From: an archaeon
Lineage (GTDB): Archaea > Thermoplasmatota > Thermoplasmata > Methanomassiliicoccales > Methanomethylophilaceae
DNA length: 7,834 nucleotides
Direction of reading: 5' to 3'
NCBI GenBank assembly: GCA_024399225.1
Contig: JAKSHV010000043.1
Coordinates: 1-7,834 of the forward strand
The notes beneath the pieces are model-generated. The model was given only the letters and a program-made list of their open reading frames with translations. It searched no databases and was not told where the DNA came from. A program made the position numbers and the translations under genes. Shown one piece after another: positions 5,751-7,834 of this stretch; the stretch's first letter is position 1; every line of letters begins with the position of its first letter.

Positions 5751-6346
5751 ACGCGTACAGGAACCTCACCAAACCCATCGTTGCAATCCTTGCACTGCTG
5801 ATGGCCTTCTCCGCCGTCGCAGTGCTTGCTGTGGATGACTCCGATGCCATCGGAATCAACACCAGTGGCATCACAGACAAGAACTTCAAGGAAGACAAGA
5901 ATGGTACCCTCGTCATCCCCGTTCTCAATGGATTTGGCCACACCTGCAAAGTCCTCATCGAAGAGGATGGAAAAACGGTTACCGTCCAGGATTTCGCTAA
6001 TGTCGAGGATGTTATCGAGATTTCCGTGGAACTTTCCAAAGGTCCTCATCACCTCAACATCATCATCACCGATTTGGACAACTCCACATCCTGCCCCTCC
6101 AGCTATACCCTTGAGGTAAAGGAGAACGTCTGGTCCCGCGTCGGAACCTACCTCGCCGTTGTCGTTGTTGTCATCGTCGTGATCATCATCCTCGTCGTGT
6201 ACATGCGTGCAAGGCCCAACAACAAGCCCACCACCACCTTCACCCAGCTTGAAGAGGAGAAGAAAGCAGCCACATCCGCAAAGGAACAGCCTGTAGCTCC
6301 TGCCAAGACCGAGAAGGTCAAGTACACCAGTTCCAGAAGGAAGTAA
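5747..6346 (+). CDS. Unrecognised surface protein: signal peptide, small ectodomain, single C-terminal membrane helix
   Basis: I do not recognise this 199-residue protein. An N-terminal hydrophobic stretch (about 10-29, after the basic start MNAYRNLTK) looks like a signal peptide. Residues 30-128 form an outside domain with alternating short strands, two cysteines (C67 and C116) that could form a disulfide, and N-glycosylation sequons at N38 and N112. A very regular Val/Ile helix (about 133-152) crosses the membrane, and a basic tail of about 47 residues ends SSRRK. The predicted orientation is ectodomain outside, tail inside. The ATG overlaps the purP stop as ATGA, with GAGGAGAT at 5733-5740 as ribosome site, so the two are co-translated. 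This gives no clear functional link to purine synthesis. A UUCG hairpin follows. Role could be cell-surface structure, adhesion or a small receptor; all are guesses. Confidence 0.75.
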   Translation: MNAYRNLTKPIVAILALLMAFSAVAVLAVDDSDAIGINTSGITDKNFKEDKNGTLVIPVLNGFGHTCKVLIEEDGKTVTVQDFANVEDVIEISVELSKGPHHLNIIITDLDNSTSCPSSYTLEVKENVWSRVGTYLAVVVVVIVVIIILVVYMRARPNNKPTTTFTQLEEEKKAATSAKEQPVAPAKTEKVKYTSSRRK

Positions 6347-6357
6347 ATCATTCACTT

Positions 6358-6380
6358 GCCGCCCTTCGGGGCGGCCCCTT
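6358..6380 (+). terminator. UUCG-capped terminator after the purP operon
   Basis: A perfect 7-bp GC-rich stem gccgccc/gggcggc (6358-6364 with 6369-6375) closes a TTCG loop, 11 bases after the stop at 6346. A pyrimidine run, cccttattttc, follows. It is the same hairpin design as the one after adk. Confidence 0.75.
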
Positions 6381-6548
6381 ATTTTCTATACCTCCCTAAT
6401 CCTGACAGGGATCCGTTTGTTTAGATAGCATATCGATCCATATGTGCCAGCAATAGATTTTCTCAACAAAACCGTACCAAGAGGGACTCCGATCGAAGAC
6501 CCAATCTAGGATTGACGGAGCATCCCAAAATATAGGGAAACATCAAAA
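6381..6548. other. Non-coding stretch between convergent operons, with possible structured RNA
   Basis: No convincing open reading frame is present in this part of the 255-base gap. It is more AT-rich than the genes. The segment 6483-6526 can fold: GGGA/TCCC (6483-6486 with 6523-6526), CTCCG/CGGAG (6487-6491 with 6516-6520) and CAATC/GATTG (6502-6506 with 6510-6514) nest in one another. No known RNA family was recognised and no clear promoter is seen on either strand. Confidence 0.4.
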
Positions 6549-6579
6549 CGAAAACAAAAAGAAATGGGCCGGAAGGCCC
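6549..6579 (-). terminator. Intrinsic-type terminator of the DUF5654-like gene
   Basis: On the minus strand, GGGCC-TTCC-GGCCC (6566-6579) lies 22 bases after the stop and is followed by a T-rich run, ttctttttgtttt (about 6551-6563). It faces the purP operon terminator in the same gap. Confidence 0.7.
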
Positions 6580-6601
6580 GGTAAAAGGTTTGTTATTGAT
6601 C

Positions 6602-6868
6602 TTACTGCTTGGCCTTCTGTGCTGCCTTTGCCTTCCTGATGGCCTTGGTGATGAGGAGGGCCATGATGACTGCAAGGATAGTGACGATTACTGCGTAGAT
6701 AATCATACCAACGAGATCGTCAGCGGATCCAAAGACCTCTGCAACGATTGCTTTGATTGCCTCGTTCCATGCAAGTGCTGCAACGAGGGAGAATGCTGCA
6801 ATGATCAGAGAGGACATTGCCTCAAGAAGCTGTACTTTGAATGAATCATTTTCGTCGAAATCAACCAT
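6602..6868 (-). CDS. Small two-helix membrane protein, DUF5654-like
   Basis: This 88-residue protein starts with an acidic MVDFDENDSFKVQLLEAMSS, then has a first membrane helix (about 19-37, LIIAAFSLVAALAWNEAIK), a short loop with GSADDL, a second helix (about 53-75, MIIYAVIVTILAVIMALLI) and a basic tail KAIRKAKAAQKAKQ. From memory it matches the archaeal DUF5654 family, whose members share the AAFSLVAALAWN pattern; no biochemical role is known to me. The basic C-terminus suggests both ends lie inside. It is a single-gene unit with its own promoter and terminator. A partial Shine-Dalgarno match (tgatc) lies just before the ATG. It may be a small channel, scaffold or stress protein, but nothing here decides. 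Confidence 0.8.
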   Translation of the reverse strand: MVDFDENDSFKVQLLEAMSSLIIAAFSLVAALAWNEAIKAIVAEVFGSADDLVGMIIYAVIVTILAVIMALLITKAIRKAKAAQKAKQ

Positions 6869-6895
6869 AGTGATCAGTACCGAATTAATATGGAC

Positions 6896-6904
6896 AATAA
6901 TAAA
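6896..6904 (-). promoter_or_regulatory. TATA box of the DUF5654-like gene
   Basis: On the minus strand tttattatt is centred about 32 bases before the ATG at 6868, giving a short leader of roughly five bases. A second AT-rich element, atattaatt (6884-6892), lies closer to the gene and is an alternative. Confidence 0.45.
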
Positions 6905-6954
6905 GTTGCGCCATCAACAGTAAAAGAAAATATGAATACAACAAAAATGCAGTG

Positions 6955-6986
6955 TAAATTATGGAAATATGGGGTATTCTCCCCAT
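6955..6986 (-). terminator. Hairpin after the argS-acetyltransferase operon
   Basis: The 6-bp inverted repeat atgggg/ccccat (6969-6974 with 6981-6986) has a six-base loop and lies four bases beyond the stop at 6991. On the minus strand it is followed by the AT-rich run atttccataattt. Confidence 0.55.
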
Positions 6987-6990
6987 CATT

Positions 6991-7494
6991 TCAAAGAATC
7001 AGTTTGGGGTCCTGAAGATCGATGAGCGCAACCTGGCGTGCATCCATGAAGAATCCAATCTTCTTGTGGAGCATGATAGAGGGTGCGTTGTTGGGCTGGA
7101 TCATGCTGTGCGCCACCTCAGCACCCATCTCACGTCCTGCCCTCAGGGTCTCCCTGAGGAGCCTGTATCCGATCTCCATTCTACGGACCATGGGGTCCAC
7201 ACCCATATTCTCGATCCAGACAAGGTTGGACACATCCGCGATGTGATGCAACATCTGCGCGAAGATGAATCCGTAGATCTCGCCGTCCTCCTCGGCAACG
7301 AAGCTGAGTCCGCTGTCGAGGTAGGCTTGGAAATGATTGGGGCTACTGGCCCCGAGATTGTTCTTCCACTCTTCAGGGAAGTCCTCCCACTTGTTCTCAA
7401 GGGTTTTCGAGAAGTATTCCTTGATGAGGGAAATCTCGAGTTCGCGGACCTTCTTGATGTCCTTGAGCTTCATGGGGCGGAATTCCACGTTCAC
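6991..7494 (-). CDS. GNAT-family N-acetyltransferase
   Basis: This 167-residue protein has the GNAT fold in order. The start VEFRPMKLKDIKKVREL (3-19) is the first strand and helix, SFVAEEDGEIYGFIFAQ (64-80) gives the central strands, VWIENMGVDPMVRRMEIGYRLL (92-113) is motif A with the acetyl-CoA loop, and NNAPSIMLHKKIGF (135-148) is motif B. It transfers an acetyl group from acetyl-CoA to an amine; the substrate (protein N-terminus, lysine or small molecule) is not evident. The acetyl-CoA loop, normally R-x-x-G-x-G/A, reads R104-R-M-E-I-G109, with Glu where the first Gly is usual. The GTG start at 7494 overlaps the argS stop as GTGA. GAGGAG lies only two bases before it, so reinitiation after argS is likely. 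The second Met (codon at 7473) is a less likely start because it would cut the first strand. Confidence 0.85.
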   Translation of the reverse strand: MNVEFRPMKLKDIKKVRELEISLIKEYFSKTLENKWEDFPEEWKNNLGASSPNHFQAYLDSGLSFVAEEDGEIYGFIFAQMLHHIADVSNLVWIENMGVDPMVRRMEIGYRLLRETLRAGREMGAEVAHSMIQPNNAPSIMLHKKIGFFMDARQVALIDLQDPKLIL

Positions 7495-7834
7495 ATCTCC
7501 TCAGGTGCTTCGATACCGAGACAGTTCAGCACGTTGGCGAGAACTACCTTTGTGGCCTGTACGAGAGTAAGACGTGCGTTCCTTCCGGCACCGGCCTGAA
7601 GTACTGGCACTGCTGCATAGAACTGGTTGAAGGCCGCTGCGACCTCATGTCCGTATGCGGGCATCATGTTGACGCGCTTGGTCTCGTCGATGTCCTTGAG
7701 AACGTTCTCGAACTTGCAGAGGACCTTGGCGAGCTTGAGCTCGTACTCATCGGTGAGCTTGGATCCGTCGGTGTCCCACCCAAAGTCGCCCGCCCTCCTA
7801 AGCATGCTGCATGCTCTGGCACGGACGCACAAGA
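7491..7834 (-). CDS. argS: Arginyl-tRNA synthetase, C-terminal part (cut by window edge)
   Basis: The last 114 residues are visible. RARACSMLRRAG begins the anticodon-binding DALR domain. The ending, MPAYGHEVAAAFNQFYAAVPVL followed by RLTLVQATKVVLANVLNCLGIEAPEEM, is the typical class I ArgRS terminus, where HE(V/L)A-x-x-FN-x-FY contacts the tRNA anticodon loop. ArgRS charges tRNA-Arg with arginine. The catalytic HIGH and KMSKS parts lie beyond the window, so activity cannot be judged here. The stop overlaps the start of the acetyltransferase by four bases, forming an operon read on the minus strand. Confidence 0.93.
   Translation of the reverse strand, partial: LCVRARACSMLRRAGDFGWDTDGSKLTDEYELKLAKVLCKFENVLKDIDETKRVNMMPAYGHEVAAAFNQFYAAVPVLQAGAGRNARLTLVQATKVVLANVLNCLGIEAPEEM

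Noticed and set aside
5660..6355. Minus-strand open frame of 231 codons over the surface protein gene
   Set aside because: The product is a Gly/Asp-rich shadow. The plus-strand gene has a ribosome site, signal peptide, membrane helix and terminator.
6463..6675. Minus-strand 70-codon frame in the non-coding gap
   Set aside because: It starts inside the DUF5654-like gene in another frame, runs through that gene's terminator, and has no ribosome site.
6961..7599. Plus-strand open frame of 212 codons opposite the acetyltransferase and argS
   Set aside because: The minus strand encodes clear GNAT and ArgRS sequences, and the plus frame has no recognisable domain and crosses both.

Overview
The window looks like chromosomal DNA from a methanogenic archaeon, most likely of the order Methanomassiliicoccales (Methanomethylophilaceae-like). 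This is inference from gene content and style. Archaeal markers are a PurP-family purine enzyme, a PhoU/TrkA_C regulator pair beside a double-domain MgtE-type permease, a DUF5654-like membrane protein, AT-rich TATA boxes 20-35 bases before genes, and Shine-Dalgarno motifs matching archaeal 16S rRNA. Arg codons are often AGG, and all ten visible stop codons are TGA or TAA, which fits a TAG-avoiding, pyrrolysine-using lineage but does not prove it.

Layout. Bases 1-389 (minus) hold the N-terminal part of a GlcD-type FAD oxidase, divergent from a bacterial-type, zinc-lid adenylate kinase (500-1138, plus). Then come a UUCG-capped hairpin, a tRNA-Gln(CTG) gene (1228-1303) and, 36 bases later, a CrcB/Fluc fluoride channel (1340-1711). 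A hairpin at 1751-1779 separates crcB from two convergent, overlapping PhoU-TrkA_C genes (1790-2368 and 2365-3081, minus). These diverge across a 191-base regulatory region from the two-domain MgtE-type divalent-cation permease (3273-4535, plus, TTG start). Next on the plus strand are a PurP-family ATP-grasp ligase (4593-5750) and an overlapping gene for an unrecognised single-span surface protein (5747-6346). A non-coding stretch of about 255 bases carries terminators for both strands and a possible structured RNA. Three minus-strand genes end the window: a DUF5654-like two-helix protein (6602-6868), a GNAT acetyltransferase (6991-7494) and the C-terminal end of arginyl-tRNA synthetase (7491-7834), the last two overlapping as an operon.

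How the genes work together. Most are housekeeping: nucleotide balance, purine synthesis, tRNA and tRNA charging, fluoride resistance. The clearest candidate system is the cation-transport divergon at 1790-4535. Its permease lacks the cytoplasmic N and CBS sensor domains of bacterial MgtE, and two soluble PhoU-RCK_C proteins, one with a very acidic tail, may supply the missing gating function. Other points of interest are the PurP-family protein with a changed ATP-grasp loop, the unknown surface protein translationally coupled to it, and alternating CG tracts immediately upstream of two TATA boxes. No mobile element, CRISPR array or defence system was seen.
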